The translations under genes and the position numbers were made by a program. Under the pieces are notes generated by a model, which was not told where the DNA came from, did no database searches, and saw nothing but the letters and a program-made list of their open reading frames with translations. From Catellatospora tritici (GTDB lineage Bacteria > Actinomycetota > Actinomycetes > Mycobacteriales > Micromonosporaceae), in assembly GCF_019083965.1 (NCBI RefSeq), contig NZ_JAHRCY010000002.1, positions 558,001 to 622,000 of the forward strand: a DNA stretch of 64,000 bases. The letters are read 5' to 3'. This document shows positions 35,895 through 46,249 of this stretch, piece by piece. Within the stretch, counting starts at the first letter, position 1. Each line of letters starts with the position of its first letter.

Positions 35895-37223
35895 TCATCG
35901 AAGGAATCCCTCGTAGCTTCGCTGCATCAGCTGGCTCTCGATCTGCTTGACCGTCTCCAGACCCACACCGACCATGATCAGCACCGCGGTGCCGCCGAAC
36001 GGGAAGTTCTGGTAGCTCGTCGCGTCCAGCCAGCGGAAGAACAGGTTCGGCAGGACGGCGATGATGCCGAGGTACAGCGCGCCGGGGAGGGTGATCCGGC
36101 TGAGGATGAAGTCGAGGTAGTCGGCGGTGGGCTTGCCCGGACGGATACCCGGCACGAAGCCGCCGTACTTCTTCATGTTGTCCGCGATCTCGGTCGGGTT
36201 GAACGTGATCGAGACGTAGAAGTAGGTGAAGAAGATGATCAGGACGAAGTACAGCGCGATGTAGCTCCACGACGCCGGGCTGGCCAGGTAGCGGCTCACC
36301 CAGGTGTAGAACGGGCCGGGGTTGTTCTTGTCCATGAACTGCAGCACCAGCGTCGGCAGGTAGAGCAGCGACGACGCGAAGATGACCGGGATGACACCCG
36401 CCTGGTTGACCTTCAGCGGGATGTAGGTCGAGGTGCCGCCGTACATGCGCCGGCCGACCATGCGCTTGGCGTACTGCACCGGGATGCGGCGCTGCGCCTG
36501 CTCGATGTAGACCACGAGCGCGATGACCACGACGACCAGACCGAGCACGCCGAAGAAGGCGGGCCAGCCCTTCGACTTGACCAGGGTCCAACCCTCGCTG
36601 GGGAGGCGGGCCGCGATCGAGGTGAAGATCAGGACGGACATGCCGTTGCCGACGCCGCGGTCGGTGATGAGCTCACCGAGCCACATGACCACACCGGTGC
36701 CGGCGGTCATGGTGACCACCAGGGCGGTCAGGGTGGCCCACCCGGGCAGCGAGGTCTGCGGCACGATCGGCCACTGGTCGCAGGCGCCCTGGAACAGCTG
36801 ACCCGACTTGGCGAGCGCCACGAAGGCCGAGGACTGCAGCACCGCCAGACCCAGGGTCAGGTAACGGGTGTACTGCGTGATCTTCGCCTGGCCCGCCTGG
36901 CCCTCCTTGCGCAGCGCCTCGAGTCGCGGGATCACGACCGTGAGCAGCTGCAGGATGATCGACGCGGTGATGTACGGCATGATGCCGAGCGCGAAGACCG
37001 ACAGGGACAGCAGCGCGCCGCCGGAGAAGAGGTTGAGCAGCGTGAAGACCCCGTTGTCGGCACCGGCCTGCATCGCCTCGATGCACTTCTGCACGTTCCC
37101 GTACGAAACGCCGGGGCTGGGCAGCGTGGCACCGAGTCGGTAGATCGCGATGATCCCGAGTGTGAACAAGATCTTCTTGCGCAGGTCAGGCGTCTTGAAC
37201 GCACTGACAAAAGCGGAGAGCAA
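35895..37223 (-). CDS. secY: preprotein translocase subunit SecY
   Basis: 442 residues, about ten TM helices forming the Sec channel. FKTPDLRKKILFTLGIIAIYRLGATLPSPG at the N terminus, GVGNGMSVLIFTSIAARLP in the cytoplasmic loop region, and GGTAVLIMVGVGLETVKQIESQLMQRSYEGFL at the end are canonical. The start was placed at the TTG at 37223 because AGGAGGAAG directly precedes it and it gives the family length; longer in-frame starts at 37289 would add an unusual Pro-rich tail. Own promoter candidates lie upstream. Confidence 0.96.
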   Translation of the reverse strand: MLSAFVSAFKTPDLRKKILFTLGIIAIYRLGATLPSPGVSYGNVQKCIEAMQAGADNGVFTLLNLFSGGALLSLSVFALGIMPYITASIILQLLTVVIPRLEALRKEGQAGQAKITQYTRYLTLGLAVLQSSAFVALAKSGQLFQGACDQWPIVPQTSLPGWATLTALVVTMTAGTGVVMWLGELITDRGVGNGMSVLIFTSIAARLPSEGWTLVKSKGWPAFFGVLGLVVVVIALVVYIEQAQRRIPVQYAKRMVGRRMYGGTSTYIPLKVNQAGVIPVIFASSLLYLPTLVLQFMDKNNPGPFYTWVSRYLASPASWSYIALYFVLIIFFTYFYVSITFNPTEIADNMKKYGGFVPGIRPGKPTADYLDFILSRITLPGALYLGIIAVLPNLFFRWLDATSYQNFPFGGTAVLIMVGVGLETVKQIESQLMQRSYEGFLR

Positions 37224-37363
37224 CTTCTTCCTCCTGCGCGCGGCACCGGGGGCCGGTGGGCTGATTAAGGGGCGGAACGGGTTTTTCAAGTTGTGGTATG
37301 GGCCGTCCGTCTGAAAGGCGGCCGCAACCGTGCCACGCGCAGTCTACGCGTAGCTGGGATCGG

Positions 37364-37393
37364 ACTCTAACAGTCCCGACCCTCAATGGTCAG
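37364..37393 (-). promoter_or_regulatory. secY promoter (CTGACC-18-TAGAGT)
   Basis: Minus strand -35 CTGACC (37388-37393), -10 TAGAGT (37364-37369), spacer 18. A second, overlapping option is TTAGAG-18-TAGACT with -10 at 37341-37346. The 314-bp rplO-secY gap contains these, two direct repeats and the rplO terminator. Confidence 0.55.
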
Positions 37394-37412
37394 GTCTGCG
37401 CCGCACATATCT

Positions 37413-37448
37413 GTGCCAGCCTAGGCCCGCCCGTGCCAGCGTAGGCCC
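37413..37448. repeat. two direct repeats upstream of the secY promoter
   Basis: GTGCCAGCCTAGGCCC (37413-37428) and GTGCCAGCGTAGGCCC (37433-37448), one mismatch, exactly 20 bp apart, ending 20 bp from the -35 box. Confidence 0.6.
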
Positions 37449-37487
37449 TGCCGGTCGGAATGCCCACCGGAAGAGCCCATAGGCGGC

Positions 37488-37523
37488 AGTGGCGCCCGAC
37501 CAACAATGCGGTCGGGCGCCACT
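37488..37523 (-). terminator. rplO terminator
   Basis: Arms 37488-37501 and 37510-37523 form a perfect 14-bp stem, 8-nt loop, 14 bp past the rplO stop. Ends the spc ribosomal group before secY. Confidence 0.8.
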
Positions 37524-37537
37524 TCTTGCCTGTCGTC

Positions 37538-37981
37538 CTACAGCTCCGTCGCAGAGCCGCCGGCGGCAGCGATCTTCTCCTTGGCGGAGGCGCTGAATGC
37601 GTGCGCCTTCACCTCGAGCTTCACGCCGCCCAGCTCACCGGTGCCGAGCACCTTGATCGGCTGGCCCTTGCGGACCGCGCCGACCTCGACCATCTCCAGC
37701 GGGCCAACCTGGCCGCCGTTGGGGAACAGCTCGGCGAGCCGGTCCAGGTTGACCACCTGGAACACGACCTTGAACTTGTTGCGGAAGCCCTTCAGCTTCG
37801 GCAGTCGCATGTGAATGGGCATCTGCCCACCCTCGAACGACGGCTTCACCTGGTAGCGGGCCTTCGTACCCTTGGTACCGCGACCGGCGGTCTTGCCCTT
37901 GGAGCCCTCACCACGACCCAGACGGGTCTTGGCAGTCTTGGACCCGGGCGCCGGGCGGAGGTGGTGGATCTTGATCGTCAT
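37538..37981 (-). CDS. rplO: 50S ribosomal protein L15
   Basis: 147 residues. uL15, late 50S assembly. [34 protein letters not shown] and the C-terminal [14 protein letters not shown] are conserved. Start overlaps the rpmD stop by 1 bp (TAATG). Confidence 0.97.
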   Translation of the reverse strand: MTIKIHHLRPAPGSKTAKTRLGRGEGSKGKTAGRGTKGTKARYQVKPSFEGGQMPIHMRLPKLKGFRNKFKVVFQVVNLDRLAELFPNGGQVGPLEMVEVGAVRKGQPIKVLGTGELGGVKLEVKAHAFSASAKEKIAAAGGSATEL

Positions 37982-38163
37982 TACTCAACCTCCTCGACCT
38001 TCACGAGGTGGTTGACCGCGAAGATCATGCCCCGAATCTCGGGACGGTCCTCTTTCACCACCACGTCGTTGATCCGCTTGAGCCCGAGCGAACGCAGCGA
38101 CTCGCGCTGGTTGCGCTTGCACCCGATCTCAGACCGCAGCTGGGTGACCTTCAAACGTGCCAT
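37981..38163 (-). CDS. rpmD: 50S ribosomal protein L30
   Basis: 60 residues, full length for uL30. [29 protein letters not shown] is typical; ends [14 protein letters not shown] 38163 lies 2 bp after the rpsE stop; start chosen by family length rather than the longer in-frame option inside rpsE. Confidence 0.95.
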   Translation of the reverse strand: MARLKVTQLRSEIGCKRNQRESLRSLGLKRINDVVVKEDRPEIRGMIFAVNHLVKVEEVE

Positions 38164-38165
38164 CG

Positions 38166-38798
38166 TTACGCACCCGCTCCCGCACGCGCGGCCAGCAGCG
38201 CGGCCGGCGCGACGTCCTCGACCGGCAGCCCGCGGCGTGCCGCGATGGCCTCCGGGGACTCCAGCATCTTGAGCGCGGCCACGGTCGCGTGCACGATGTT
38301 GATCGGGTTCGAGGAGCCGAGGCTCTTCGACAGCACGTCGTGGATGCCCGCGCACTCCAGCACGGCACGCACCGGACCACCGGCGATGACACCGGTACCG
38401 GCGCTGGCCGGCTTCAGCAGCACCACACCGGCAGCCGCCTCACCCTGCACCGGGTGCGGGATGGTGCTGCCGATCCGGGGAACCCGGAAGAAGTGCTTCT
38501 TGGCCTCCTCGACGCCCTTGGCGATCGCCGCGGGCACCTCCTTGGCCTTGCCGTAGCCGACGCCGACGTTGCCCTCGCCGTCACCGACGATGACCAGCGC
38601 GGTGAAGCTGAACCGACGACCGCCCTTGACGACCTTGGCCACGCGGTTGATCGTGACGACCCGCTCGAGGTGAGGAGTCTTCTCGACCGGCGCGTTGCCG
38701 CGGCCTTCGCCGCGACCGCGACGCTCGCCGCGACCGCGACCCTCGCCGCCGCCCTCAGTGTTACCGGAACCCGTGCCCCGGCGCTGTGGTCCTGGCAT
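38166..38798 (-). CDS. rpsE: 30S ribosomal protein S5
   Basis: 210 residues. uS5, at the mRNA entry and decoding fidelity site. Conserved core from [28 protein letters not shown] sequence (here [20 protein letters not shown]) through [21 protein letters not shown] and [19 protein letters not shown] [15 protein letters not shown]. The first ~45 residues are a Gly/Arg-rich RG-repeat tail. ATG 38798 (MPGPQRRG) follows actinobacterial starts; a GTG at 38810 is also in frame. Confidence 0.95.
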   Translation of the reverse strand: MPGPQRRGTGSGNTEGGGEGRGRGERRGRGEGRGNAPVEKTPHLERVVTINRVAKVVKGGRRFSFTALVIVGDGEGNVGVGYGKAKEVPAAIAKGVEEAKKHFFRVPRIGSTIPHPVQGEAAAGVVLLKPASAGTGVIAGGPVRAVLECAGIHDVLSKSLGSSNPINIVHATVAALKMLESPEAIAARRGLPVEDVAPAALLAARAGAGA

Positions 38799-38815
38799 TA
38801 TCCCAGCCACCTTTC

Positions 38816-39205
38816 CTAGAACTCGAGTCCGGCACCGCGAGCGGCGTCCGCCAGAGCCGCGATGCGGCCCGCGTAGCGGTTGCCACCGCGGTCGAAGACG
38901 ACCTTGGTGATGCCGGCGGCCTTGGCCCGGTCGGCGATGAGCGCACCAACCTTGCCGGCGATGGCGCTCTTGTCGCCCTCGCCGCCCCGGATGGACGCGT
39001 CCATGCTCGAAGCCGACGCCACGGTGTGACCCTTGGTGTCGTCCACGATCTGGACCCAGATGTGGCGCAGCGAACGGGTGACGACCAGGCGGGGACGCTC
39101 GGCCGTGCCGTTGAGGTTCCGGCGGATGCGGAAGTGGCGACGCGCCTTCCCGACAGCGCGCTTGGCGCCGACACCGTTACGGCGCTTGAGCAGCGTGGCG
39201 CTCAC
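38816..39205 (-). CDS. rplR: 50S ribosomal protein L18
   Basis: 129 residues. uL18, binds 5S r[23 protein letters not shown] N-terminus ([20 protein letters not shown]), [18 protein letters not shown], and C-terminal [25 protein letters not shown] start overlaps the rplF stop (GTGA). Confidence 0.96.
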   Translation of the reverse strand: MSATLLKRRNGVGAKRAVGKARRHFRIRRNLNGTAERPRLVVTRSLRHIWVQIVDDTKGHTVASASSMDASIRGGEGDKSAIAGKVGALIADRAKAAGITKVVFDRGGNRYAGRIAALADAARGAGLEF

Positions 39206-39753
39206 TTCTTACCTGCCTTTCCAGCCTTACCGGCCTTACGACGGATGACCTCGCCCTGGTACTTGACGCCCTTGCCCTTGTACGGCTCCGGCGGACGGAT
39301 CTTCCGGATGTTGGCCGCGACCTCACCGACAAGCTGCTTGTCGATGCCGGAGATGTGGAACAGCGTCGGCCGCTCCACCGCGAAGGTGATGCCTTCCGGC
39401 GGGTTGACGATCACGGGGTGCGAGAACCCGAGCGCGAACTCGAGGTCGGCGCCCTTGGCCGTGACGCGGTAACCCGTGCCGTTGATCTCCAGGCTCTTCT
39501 TGTAGCCCTCGGTGACGCCGACGATCATGTTGGCGACGAGGGTACGGGAGAGGCCGTGCAGTTCCTTGGCGCGGCGCTCGTCGTTCGGGCGGGTGACGAG
39601 CAGCTCGCCGCTCTCACCGCGCTCGGCGACGATCGGCTCGCTCAGCGTGTGCTGGAGCTCGCCCTTGGGGCCCTTGACCTTGACGGTCTGGCCGTTGATG
39701 GTGATCTCGACGCCGGAAGGCACCGGGATCGGCTTACGTCCGATTCGCGACAT
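39202..39753 (-). CDS. rplF: 50S ribosomal protein L6
   Basis: 183 residues. uL6, near the factor-binding site. [17 protein letters not shown] at the start and the C-terminal [16 protein letters not shown] region (here [16 protein letters not shown]) are diagnostic; Lys-rich tail of seven residues. Twelve bp after rpsH. Confidence 0.97.
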   Translation of the reverse strand: MSRIGRKPIPVPSGVEITINGQTVKVKGPKGELQHTLSEPIVAERGESGELLVTRPNDERRAKELHGLSRTLVANMIVGVTEGYKKSLEINGTGYRVTAKGADLEFALGFSHPVIVNPPEGITFAVERPTLFHISGIDKQLVGEVAANIRKIRPPEPYKGKGVKYQGEVIRRKAGKAGKAGKK

Positions 39754-39765
39754 TGCAGACCTTCC

Positions 39766-40173
39766 TCACCAGACGTAGGCGAGGACTTCCCCGCCCACCC
39801 CGCGCTTACGGGCCTGCCGGTCGGTGAGCAGCCCCTGAGACGTCGAAATGATCGCCACACCCAGGCCACCCAGCACTCGGGGCAGCTCCGGAGACTTGGC
39901 GTAAACCCGCAGGCCGGGCTTGGAGACTCGCCGGATGCCGGCCAGGCTCCGCTCCCGGTTCGGGCCGAACTTCAGGTCGACGGTCAGGCTCTTGCCGACG
40001 GCGCCCTCGGTGGGCTCTTCCACGATCCAGTTGGCGATGTAACCCTCGGCCTTGAGGACCTCGGCGATGCTCGCCTTGATCTTCGAGTAGGGCATCGTCA
40101 CCTTGTCGTGGTACGCCTGGTTGGCGTTGCGCAGACGCGTGAGCATGTCTGCAATCGGGTCGGTCATCGTCAT
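39766..40173 (-). CDS. rpsH: 30S ribosomal protein S8
   Basis: 135 residues. uS8, central-domain assembly protein that in many bacteria also represses the spc operon. [16 protein letters not shown] at the start and [11 protein letters not shown] at the end are typical. ATG at 40173 has GAAAGG upstream; ATG 40167 is an alternative two codons later. Confidence 0.96.
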   Translation of the reverse strand: MTMTDPIADMLTRLRNANQAYHDKVTMPYSKIKASIAEVLKAEGYIANWIVEEPTEGAVGKSLTVDLKFGPNRERSLAGIRRVSKPGLRVYAKSPELPRVLGGLGVAIISTSQGLLTDRQARKRGVGGEVLAYVW

Positions 40174-40243
40174 TGTTTATCAGCCTTTCTCGCCGCGGTT
40201 CCCAGGTCAGTGCCGGGCCTACGGCGAAGGGGAAGCCTTGGAT

Positions 40244-40429
40244 TTACCAGGAAGCCTTGGACACGCCGGGAAGCTCACCGCGGTGGGCCATCTCCCGAAC
40301 ACAGACACGGCAGAGCCCGAACTTGCGGTAGACGGCCTTCGGCCGGCCGCACTTCTGGCACCGGGTGTATGCGCGCACCGCGAACTTCGGCTTGGCCGCA
40401 GCCTTGATGATCAGCGCCTTCTTGGCCAT
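40244..40429 (-). CDS. rpsZ: 30S ribosomal protein S14 type Z
   Basis: 61 residues. uS14, zinc-binding short form: Cys pairs in [42 protein letters not shown] start and [18 protein letters not shown] end are conserved. Two bp after the rplE stop; the zinc-free paralogue (if any) is not in this window. Confidence 0.97.
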   Translation of the reverse strand: MAKKALIIKAAAKPKFAVRAYTRCQKCGRPKAVYRKFGLCRVCVREMAHRGELPGVSKASW

Positions 40430-40431
40430 GC

Positions 40432-41001
40432 TCAGTTCTCCTTGAACGGGAAGCCCAGGAGCTTCAGCAGCGCCCGGCCCTCATCGTCGGTCTTGGCGGT
40501 GGTCACCAGCGTGATGTCCATACCGCGGACCGCGTCGATCCGGTCCTGGTCGATCTCGTGGAAAACCGACTGCTCGGTCAGACCGAAGGTGTAGTTGCCG
40601 TGCCCGTCGAGCTTGCGCCCGTCGAGACCGCGGAAGTCGCGGATACGGGGCAGCGCGATCGACAGCAGTCGGTCGAGGAACTCCCACATCCGGTCACCGC
40701 GCAGCGTCACCTTGACACCGATCGGCATGCCCTCACGCAGCTTGAACTGCGCGATGGACTTGGTCGCCCGGCGGATCTGCGGCTTCTGGCCGGTGATCGC
40801 GGTGATGTCCTTGACCGCACCGTCGATCTTCTTCGAGTCACGGGCCGCCTCGCCGACGCCCATGTTGACCACGATCTTGACAAGGCCCGGCACCTGCATC
40901 GGGTTCGCGAAGCCGAACTGCTCGCGCAGCTGGCCGGCGATCTCGGCGCGGTAACGCTCCTTGAGACGCGGCATGCTCTTGGTCTCGGTCGCCGTCGACA
41001 T
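40432..41001 (-). CDS. rplE: 50S ribosomal protein L5
   Basis: 189 residues. uL5, binds 5S rRNA and contacts P-site t[39 protein letters not shown], and [19 protein letters not shown] segment are canonical. ATG 41001 preceded by AAGGAG and overlapping the rplX stop (TGATG). Confidence 0.97.
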   Translation of the reverse strand: MSTATETKSMPRLKERYRAEIAGQLREQFGFANPMQVPGLVKIVVNMGVGEAARDSKKIDGAVKDITAITGQKPQIRRATKSIAQFKLREGMPIGVKVTLRGDRMWEFLDRLLSIALPRIRDFRGLDGRKLDGHGNYTFGLTEQSVFHEIDQDRIDAVRGMDITLVTTAKTDDEGRALLKLLGFPFKEN

Positions 41002-41318
41002 CACAGCTCCTTGCCAGTACGACGCGAGATCCGGACCTTCACGCCGCTCTCGTCAATCTTGTAACCGACGCGGACGGGCTTGCCGTCCTCGAGCAGCATG
41101 ACGTTGGAGACGTGGATAGCCGCCTCCTGGGTCACGATGCCGCCGGTCTTGGCACCACGCTGGGTGGTCCGGATCTTCTCGTGCTTGGTGATCCGGTTAA
41201 CGCCTTCGACCAGGATCTTCTCGGTCCGGGGGTAGGCCGCGAGGACCGTACCCTCCTTGCCCTTGTCCTTGCCGGCGATGACCTTGACCTTGTCGCCCTT
41301 CTTGACCTTCATGGTCAC
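41001..41318 (-). CDS. rplX: 50S ribosomal protein L24
   Basis: 105 residues from GTG 41318 (or 103 from ATG 41312, the commoner family start MKVKKGDKV). uL24, early 50S assembly, KOW motif [22 protein letters not shown] lies 4 nt before the GTG and 10 nt before the ATG, so both are possible. GTG overlaps the rplN stop (GTGA). Confidence 0.95.
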   Translation of the reverse strand: MTMKVKKGDKVKVIAGKDKGKEGTVLAAYPRTEKILVEGVNRITKHEKIRTTQRGAKTGGIVTQEAAIHVSNVMLLEDGKPVRVGYKIDESGVKVRISRRTGKEL

Positions 41319-41683
41319 AACACCTCCGGGGCAAGGCTGATGATCTTCATGAAGCGCTTGTCACGCAGCTCGCGGCCCACCGGGCCGAAGATGCGGGTAC
41401 CGCGCGGGTCCCCACCGTCCTTGATGATGACGGCGGCGTTCTCGTCGAACCGGATGTACGAGCCGTCCGGACGGCGCCGCTCCTTGACGGTGCGGACGAC
41501 GACCGCCTTGACGACGTCGCCCTTCTTCACACCGGCACCGGGGATGGCGTCCTTGACGGTGGCCACGATGACGTCGCCGATGCTCGCGTAGCGCCGACCC
41601 GAACCACCGAGAACGCGGATGCAGAGAATCTCCCGGGCACCCGTGTTGTCGGCGACTCGCAGTCGCGACTCCTGCTGGATCAC
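41315..41683 (-). CDS. rplN: 50S ribosomal protein L14
   Basis: 122 residues. uL14, subunit interface. [27 protein letters not shown] and the C-terminal [19 protein letters not shown] are conserved. First gene of the spc-type group; the preceding 155 bp after rpsQ hold hairpins, so this is the S10/spc operon joint. Confidence 0.97.
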   Translation of the reverse strand: MIQQESRLRVADNTGAREILCIRVLGGSGRRYASIGDVIVATVKDAIPGAGVKKGDVVKAVVVRTVKERRRPDGSYIRFDENAAVIIKDGGDPRGTRIFGPVGRELRDKRFMKIISLAPEVL

Positions 41684-41708
41684 GTCAACTCCTGTATGTC
41701 TGCCGGTT

Positions 41709-41738
41709 CTCCGCCCGTTCGGGGTCGAACGGGCGGAG
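41709..41738 (-). terminator. S10/spc boundary hairpin 1
   Basis: CTCCGCCCGTTC (41709-41720) and its complement (41727-41738), 6-nt loop, perfect 12-bp stem between rpsQ and rplN. Confidence 0.75.
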
Positions 41739-41760
41739 CCTGGCGGAACTCGAACCTTCC

Positions 41761-41782
41761 GGGGCGCCCCACAGGACGCCCC
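41761..41782 (-). terminator. S10/spc boundary hairpin 2
   Basis: GGGGCG (41761-41766) pairs with CGCCCC (41777-41782) within the same gap, 57 bp past rpsQ. Shorter and less certain than hairpin 1. Confidence 0.4.
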
Positions 41783-41838
41783 GTCCAGCTATCTGATCTT
41801 CGGCCGCTAGGCGGCCGGCGAACCTGCCGGTGGCAGGG

Positions 41839-42117
41839 TCACTTGGCCTTCTCGAGGATCTCCACCACGCGCCACCGCTTGGTGGCGGACAGCGGACGGG
41901 TCTCCATGAGCAGCACCCGGTCGCCGATGCCGCACGCGTTCTGCTCGTCGTGCGCCTTCAGCTTCGCGGTACGGCGGAGAACCTTGCCGTACAGCGAGTG
42001 CTTGACCCGGTCCTCGACCGCCACGACGACGGTCTTGTCCATCTTGTCGCTGACGACCAGGCCCTCACGAACCTTACGCCGGTTGCGCTCGACAGCGTTC
42101 TCGTTGGTCTCGCTCAT
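41839..42117 (-). CDS. rpsQ: 30S ribosomal protein S17
   Basis: 92 residues. uS17 OB-fold, binds 16S helix 11. [42 protein letters not shown] and [18 protein letters not shown] are canonical. Last gene of the S10 group. Confidence 0.97.
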   Translation of the reverse strand: MSETNENAVERNRRKVREGLVVSDKMDKTVVVAVEDRVKHSLYGKVLRRTAKLKAHDEQNACGIGDRVLLMETRPLSATKRWRVVEILEKAK

Positions 42118-42122
42118 GTTCG

Positions 42123-42350
42123 TTACGCCACCTCAGTAGGCGCGGCCGAGAGCCCCAGCTCACGCTCGCGCATGATCGTGTAGATCCGGGCGATCTCCCG
42201 ACGCACCACGTCCAGCCGACGGTTGTTGTCGAGCTGTCCGGTCGCGCCCTGCACGCGGAGGTTGAACAGCTCCGCCTTGGCCTCGCGCAGCTTCGTGACC
42301 AGCTCCTCGCCGGAGAACTCACGCAGCTCGACGGCCTTGGTGCCCGCCAT
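42123..42350 (-). CDS. rpmC: 50S ribosomal protein L29
   Basis: 75 residues. uL29, at the exit tunnel. [25 protein letters not shown] and [18 protein letters not shown] match the family. ATG 42350 overlaps the rplP stop (TGATG). Confidence 0.96.
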   Translation of the reverse strand: MAGTKAVELREFSGEELVTKLREAKAELFNLRVQGATGQLDNNRRLDVVRREIARIYTIMRERELGLSAAPTEVA

Positions 42351-42775
42351 CACGCCTCACCCACTTCGCGCTTCACGATTCGGCACTTCATCGGGAGCTT
42401 GTGGATCGCGCGGCGCATGGCCTCACGAGCAGTCTCCTCGTTCGGGAACGCCATCTCGAAGAGAATGCGTCCCGGCTTGACGTTCGCCACCCACCACTCG
42501 GGCGAGCCCTTACCGGAACCCATGCGGGTTTCGGCGGGCTTCTTGGTCAGGGCCTGGTCCGGGAAGACCGTGATCCAGACCTTGCCACCACGACGGATGT
42601 GACGGGTCATGGCGATACGTGCCGACTCGATCTGCCGGTTGGTGACGTACGCCGGCTCGAGCGCCTGAATGCCGAACTCGCCGAACACCACCCGGTTGCC
42701 GCCCTTGCTCCGACCGGAACGGTCGGGGTGATGCGGCTTGCGGAAGCCATTCGGAGGCTTACGCGGCATCAGCAT
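42350..42775 (-). CDS. rplP: 50S ribosomal protein L16
   Basis: 141 residues (139 from the ATG at 42769, MPRKPPNGF). uL16, A-site region of the 50[46 protein letters not shown], and [13 protein letters not shown] are diagnostic. Between rpsC and rpmC as usual. Confidence 0.97.
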   Translation of the reverse strand: MLMPRKPPNGFRKPHHPDRSGRSKGGNRVVFGEFGIQALEPAYVTNRQIESARIAMTRHIRRGGKVWITVFPDQALTKKPAETRMGSGKGSPEWWVANVKPGRILFEMAFPNEETAREAMRRAIHKLPMKCRIVKREVGEA

Positions 42776-42778
42776 TGT

Positions 42779-43609
42779 TCAGCCCTCCTGCTCAACCGCC
42801 ACGGCCGGAGCCGCGTCGGCGTTGTCCTTGGTGAGCTCCGCGGCGGCCGCGCGGCCGGCCTCGGTGCCCGCACCGGTCGTGCCAGTCGCACCCGAACGGC
42901 CACGGCGCGGACGCTCGGACCGCTCACCGCCCCGCTCCTGGCGACGCGGACGACCCGCGGACTCGGCCGGAGTCTCGCGACCCGGCACAGCGTCACCCTT
43001 GTAGATCCACACCTTCACGCCGATGCGGCCGAAGGTGGTACGCGCCTCGAAGAAGCCGTACTCGATGTTGGCGCGCAGCGTGTGCAGCGGCACCCGACCC
43101 TCACGGTAGAACTCCGTGCGGCTCATCTCCGCGCCGCCGAGGCGGCCCGAGACCTGCACCCGGATGCCCTTGACCATCGGGTTCTTCATCGCCGACTGGA
43201 TCGCCTTACGCATCGCGCGGCGGAACGCCACGCGGCCCGTGAGCTGCTCGGCGATGCCCTGCGACACCAGCTGCGCGTCCGACTCGGGGTTCTTGACCTC
43301 GAGGATGTTCAGCTGAACCTGCTTCTGGGTGAGCTTCTCCAGCTCGCCACGCAGGCGGTCGGCCTCCGCACCCTTACGGCCGATGACAATGCCCGGCCGG
43401 GCGGTGTGGATGTCGATGCGCACCTTGTCACGGGTCCGCTCGATCTCGACCTTGCTGATACCGGCGCGCTCCAGGCCCTTGGCCATCATGCGACGGATCT
43501 TGACGTCCTCGCCGATGTAGTCCTTGTACAGCTTGTCGGCGTACCAGCGGGACTTCCAGTCGGTCGAGATGCCGAGCCGGAACCCAATCGGGTGAACCTT
43601 CTGACCCAT
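42779..43609 (-). CDS. rpsC: 30S ribosomal protein S3
   Basis: 276 residues. uS3, mRNA entry helicase. [22 protein letters not shown] start, KH domain with [19 protein letters not shown], and the C-domain [21 protein letters not shown]. The last ~65 residues are an Arg/Gly/Ala-rich extension with an acidic end. Start overlaps the rplV stop (TAATG). Confidence 0.97.
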   Translation of the reverse strand: MGQKVHPIGFRLGISTDWKSRWYADKLYKDYIGEDVKIRRMMAKGLERAGISKVEIERTRDKVRIDIHTARPGIVIGRKGAEADRLRGELEKLTQKQVQLNILEVKNPESDAQLVSQGIAEQLTGRVAFRRAMRKAIQSAMKNPMVKGIRVQVSGRLGGAEMSRTEFYREGRVPLHTLRANIEYGFFEARTTFGRIGVKVWIYKGDAVPGRETPAESAGRPRRQERGGERSERPRRGRSGATGTTGAGTEAGRAAAAELTKDNADAAPAVAVEQEG

Positions 43610-44121
43610 TAGTTGGTCTCCTCCTGCTCGGCAACCGGGGCGTCGGCGGCCTTCTTGGCCTTGGTGGCCTTGGCAGCCTTGGCCGGCGCGGCCGGAGCCG
43701 CCTCAGCCTTGGCCGGCGTCGCCTTCGCGGCGGCGGTGGCCTTGCGGACCGGAGCCTTCGGCGCGACGGCCTCCACCTCGACGGTGATGTGGCACGTGCG
43801 CTTGCGGATCCGGTACGCCCGGCCCTGCGCCCGCGGCCGGAACCGCTTCAGCGTCGGGCCCTCGTCGACGTACGCCGCGCTGACCAGCAACGCGTCCGGG
43901 TCGAGGCGCTCGTTGTTCTCGGCGTTCGCGATGGCGCTCGCCAGCACCTTGTACACCGGCTCGCTCGCGGCCTGCGGCGCGAACTGCAGCACCGTCAGTG
44001 CCTCCTTCGCGGGCAGACCGCGAACGAGGTTGACCACACGGCGCGCCTTGCTGGCGGACAGGCGCACGTGGCGGGCGACCGCACGGGCGCCCGGCGCGGC
44101 CTGCGCGTCATTCGTTGGCAT
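43609..44121 (-). CDS. rplV: 50S ribosomal protein L22
   Basis: 170 residues, against ~110 in Escherichia coli. uL22 lines the exit tunnel (macrolide region). The core runs [20 protein letters not shown] through [22 protein letters not shown]; the tunnel hairpin ([16 protein letters not shown]) looks unaltered. The extra ~45 C-terminal residues are Ala/Lys-rich low complexity ending in EEQ-type acids, frequent in actinobacteria. Confidence 0.96.
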   Translation of the reverse strand: MPTNDAQAAPGARAVARHVRLSASKARRVVNLVRGLPAKEALTVLQFAPQAASEPVYKVLASAIANAENNERLDPDALLVSAAYVDEGPTLKRFRPRAQGRAYRIRKRTCHITVEVEAVAPKAPVRKATAAAKATPAKAEAAPAAPAKAAKATKAKKAADAPVAEQEETN

Positions 44122-44154
44122 CGTGTTTCCCCTTGTTCCTTATGCGGTCCGCCG

Positions 44155-44436
44155 TCAGCGACGGCGGCTCTTCCGGTCGTCCTTCTCGTGACCCTTGAAC
44201 GTGCGGGTCAGCGCGAACTCGCCGAGCTTGTGCCCGACCATCGCCTCCGACACGAAGACCGGGATGTGCTTGCGGCCGTCGTGCACGGCGATGGTGTGAC
44301 CCAGCATCTCCGGCACGATGGTCGAGCGGCGCGACCAGGTCTTGATGACGTTCTTGGTGCCCTTCTCGTTCTGCACTTCCACCTTCTTGAGCAGGTGGTC
44401 GTCGATGAAGGGGCCCTTCTTAAGGCTGCGAGGCAT
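44155..44436 (-). CDS. rpsS: 30S ribosomal protein S19
   Basis: 93 residues. uS19 of the 30S head. [39 protein letters not shown] and [17 protein letters not shown] are invariant-type motifs. Confidence 0.97.
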   Translation of the reverse strand: MPRSLKKGPFIDDHLLKKVEVQNEKGTKNVIKTWSRRSTIVPEMLGHTIAVHDGRKHIPVFVSEAMVGHKLGEFALTRTFKGHEKDDRKSRRR

Positions 44437-44449
44437 GTGTCAGTCTCCC

Positions 44450-45289
44450 TTACCCGCGCTTGCGGTTCGCGTAGCGGCGGCGGACGATCAGCTTGTCGCT
44501 GGCCTGGCCCTTCTTACGGGTACGGCCCTCGGGCTTACCCTGCGGGTTGACCGGGTGGCGACCGCCGGAGGTCTTGCCCTCACCACCACCGTGCGGGTGG
44601 TCGACCGGGTTCATGGCGACACCACGGACGGTCGGGCGCTTGCCCTTCCACCGCATACGGCCGGCCTTGCCCCAGTTGATGTTCGACTGCTCGGCGTTGC
44701 CGATCTCGCCGACGGTGGCGCGACAGCGCACGTCGACCTTCCGGATCTCGCCCGACGGCATACGCAGGGTGGCGTAGTCGTCCTCGCGGCCCAGCAGCTG
44801 GATGCCGACACCGGCCGAGCGGGCCATCTTGGCCCCGCCACCCGGACGCAGCTCCACGCAGTGGATGGTCGTACCCACCGGGATGTTGCGCAGCGGCAGG
44901 TTGTTGCCCGGCTTGATGTCCGCGCCCGGACCCGACTCGATCGGGTCGCCCTGCTTCATGTCCTTCGGCGCGATGATGTAGCGCTTCTCGCCGTCGACGT
45001 AGTGCAGCAGCGCGATGCGCGCGGTGCGGTTGGGGTCGTACTCGATGTGCGCGACCTTCGCCGGCACGCCGTCCTTGTCCACCCGCTTGAAGTCGATCAG
45101 ACGGTACTGACGCTTGTGACCGCCACCCTGGTGCCGCGTGGTGATCCGGCCGTGCGCGTTGCGCCCGCCCTTCTTCGGCAGCGGAACGAGCAGCGACTTC
45201 TCCGGCGTCGACCGGGTGATCTCGGTGAAGTCGGCGACGCTGGAGCCACGGCGACCGGGCGTCGTCGGCTTGTACTTACGGATACCCAT
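44450..45289 (-). CDS. rplB: 50S ribosomal protein L2
   Basis: 279 residues. uL2, needed for subunit joining and peptidyl transfer. [20 protein letters not shown] start, [16 protein letters not shown], and the conserved histidine loop [13 protein letters not shown] near the end. Confidence 0.97.
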   Translation of the reverse strand: MGIRKYKPTTPGRRGSSVADFTEITRSTPEKSLLVPLPKKGGRNAHGRITTRHQGGGHKRQYRLIDFKRVDKDGVPAKVAHIEYDPNRTARIALLHYVDGEKRYIIAPKDMKQGDPIESGPGADIKPGNNLPLRNIPVGTTIHCVELRPGGGAKMARSAGVGIQLLGREDDYATLRMPSGEIRKVDVRCRATVGEIGNAEQSNINWGKAGRMRWKGKRPTVRGVAMNPVDHPHGGGEGKTSGGRHPVNPQGKPEGRTRKKGQASDKLIVRRRYANRKRG

Positions 45290-45305
45290 TGTCTTCTATA
45301 ACCCT

Positions 45306-45608
45306 TCAGCTCACCGGTCCGCCGAAGGCTTCGATGCGGTCGCCATCGGCGAGCTTCACCATCGCGCGCTTCGTCGCCTTGCGCTGACCCCAGCCGGTGC
45401 GGGTGCGCTTGCGCTTGCCCTCACGGTTGAGCGTGTTCACGGTCAGCACCCGAACATTGAAGATCTGCTGAATAGCGATCTTGATTTCGGTCTTGTTCGC
45501 GTCCGGGTGCACCAGGAAGGTGTACCAGTTGCGGTTGAGCTCGCCGTAGCTCTTCTCGGAGACCACCGGAGCGACGATGATGTCGCGCGGGTCGGCAATC
45601 GTCGTCAC
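45306..45608 (-). CDS. rplW: 50S ribosomal protein L23
   Basis: 100 residues. uL23, docking site at the tunnel exit for trigger factor and [41 protein letters not shown] and [16 protein letters not shown] are conserved. GTG start overlaps the rplD stop (GTGA). Confidence 0.96.
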   Translation of the reverse strand: MTTIADPRDIIVAPVVSEKSYGELNRNWYTFLVHPDANKTEIKIAIQQIFNVRVLTVNTLNREGKRKRTRTGWGQRKATKRAMVKLADGDRIEAFGGPVS

Positions 45609-46249
45609 TTGGAACCCTCCTCAGCGGGCACGCCCAGGAACTCCTCGAGCGCGTCGGTGGTGAAGACCACCGCGTCGCTGACGAGAACGTCGTACGTGTT
45701 CAGCTGCCCGGCCTCGAGCAGGTGCACCTGCGGCAGGTTGCGCAGGCTCACCCAGTTGACCTCGTCCTCGGCGCCCAGCACGACCAGCACCCGGCGGACC
45801 TCGCCCGCGGTCGCCTTGATCGTGGCCAGGGCGGCCTTGGTCGACGGGGTCTCGCCGTCGACGAACGCCGACACCACGTGCACCAGACCGTTGCGGGCCC
45901 GGTCCGACAGGGCACCCCGCAGGGCGGCGGCCTTCATCTTCTTCGGGGTCCGCTGGCTGTAGTCACGCGGCACCGGGCCGTGGACGACGCCACCACCGGT
46001 GAACTGCGGCGCGCGGATCGAGCCCTGACGGGCGCGACCGGTGCCCTTCTGCTTGTACGGCTTCTTACCGCCACCGGCGACCTCGCCGCGGCTCTTCGCC
46101 TTGTGCGTGCCCTGGCGCGCGGCGGCCAGCTGGGCCACGACGACCTGGTGCATCAGGGCGATGTTCGCCTGCACGTCGAAGACGTCCGCGGGCAGCTCGA
46201 CCGAGCCGTTCTTGGCGCCCGCAGCGCTGATCACGTCAACCGTGGTCAC
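45605..46249 (-). CDS. rplD: 50S ribosomal protein L4
   Basis: 214 residues. uL4, tunnel constriction protein; in Escherichia coli it also attenuates the S10 operon. [53 protein letters not shown] loop, and [21 protein letters not shown] 46249 overlaps the rplC stop (GTGA) and fits family length; the open frame extends further upstream inside rplC. Confidence 0.96.
   Translation of the reverse strand: MTTVDVISAAGAKNGSVELPADVFDVQANIALMHQVVVAQLAAARQGTHKAKSRGEVAGGGKKPYKQKGTGRARQGSIRAPQFTGGGVVHGPVPRDYSQRTPKKMKAAALRGALSDRARNGLVHVVSAFVDGETPSTKAALATIKATAGEVRRVLVVLGAEDEVNWVSLRNLPQVHLLEAGQLNTYDVLVSDAVVFTTDALEEFLGVPAEEGSK

Noticed and set aside
40244..40429. Truncated S14
   Set aside because: 61 residues is the normal length of the zinc-binding type Z form.
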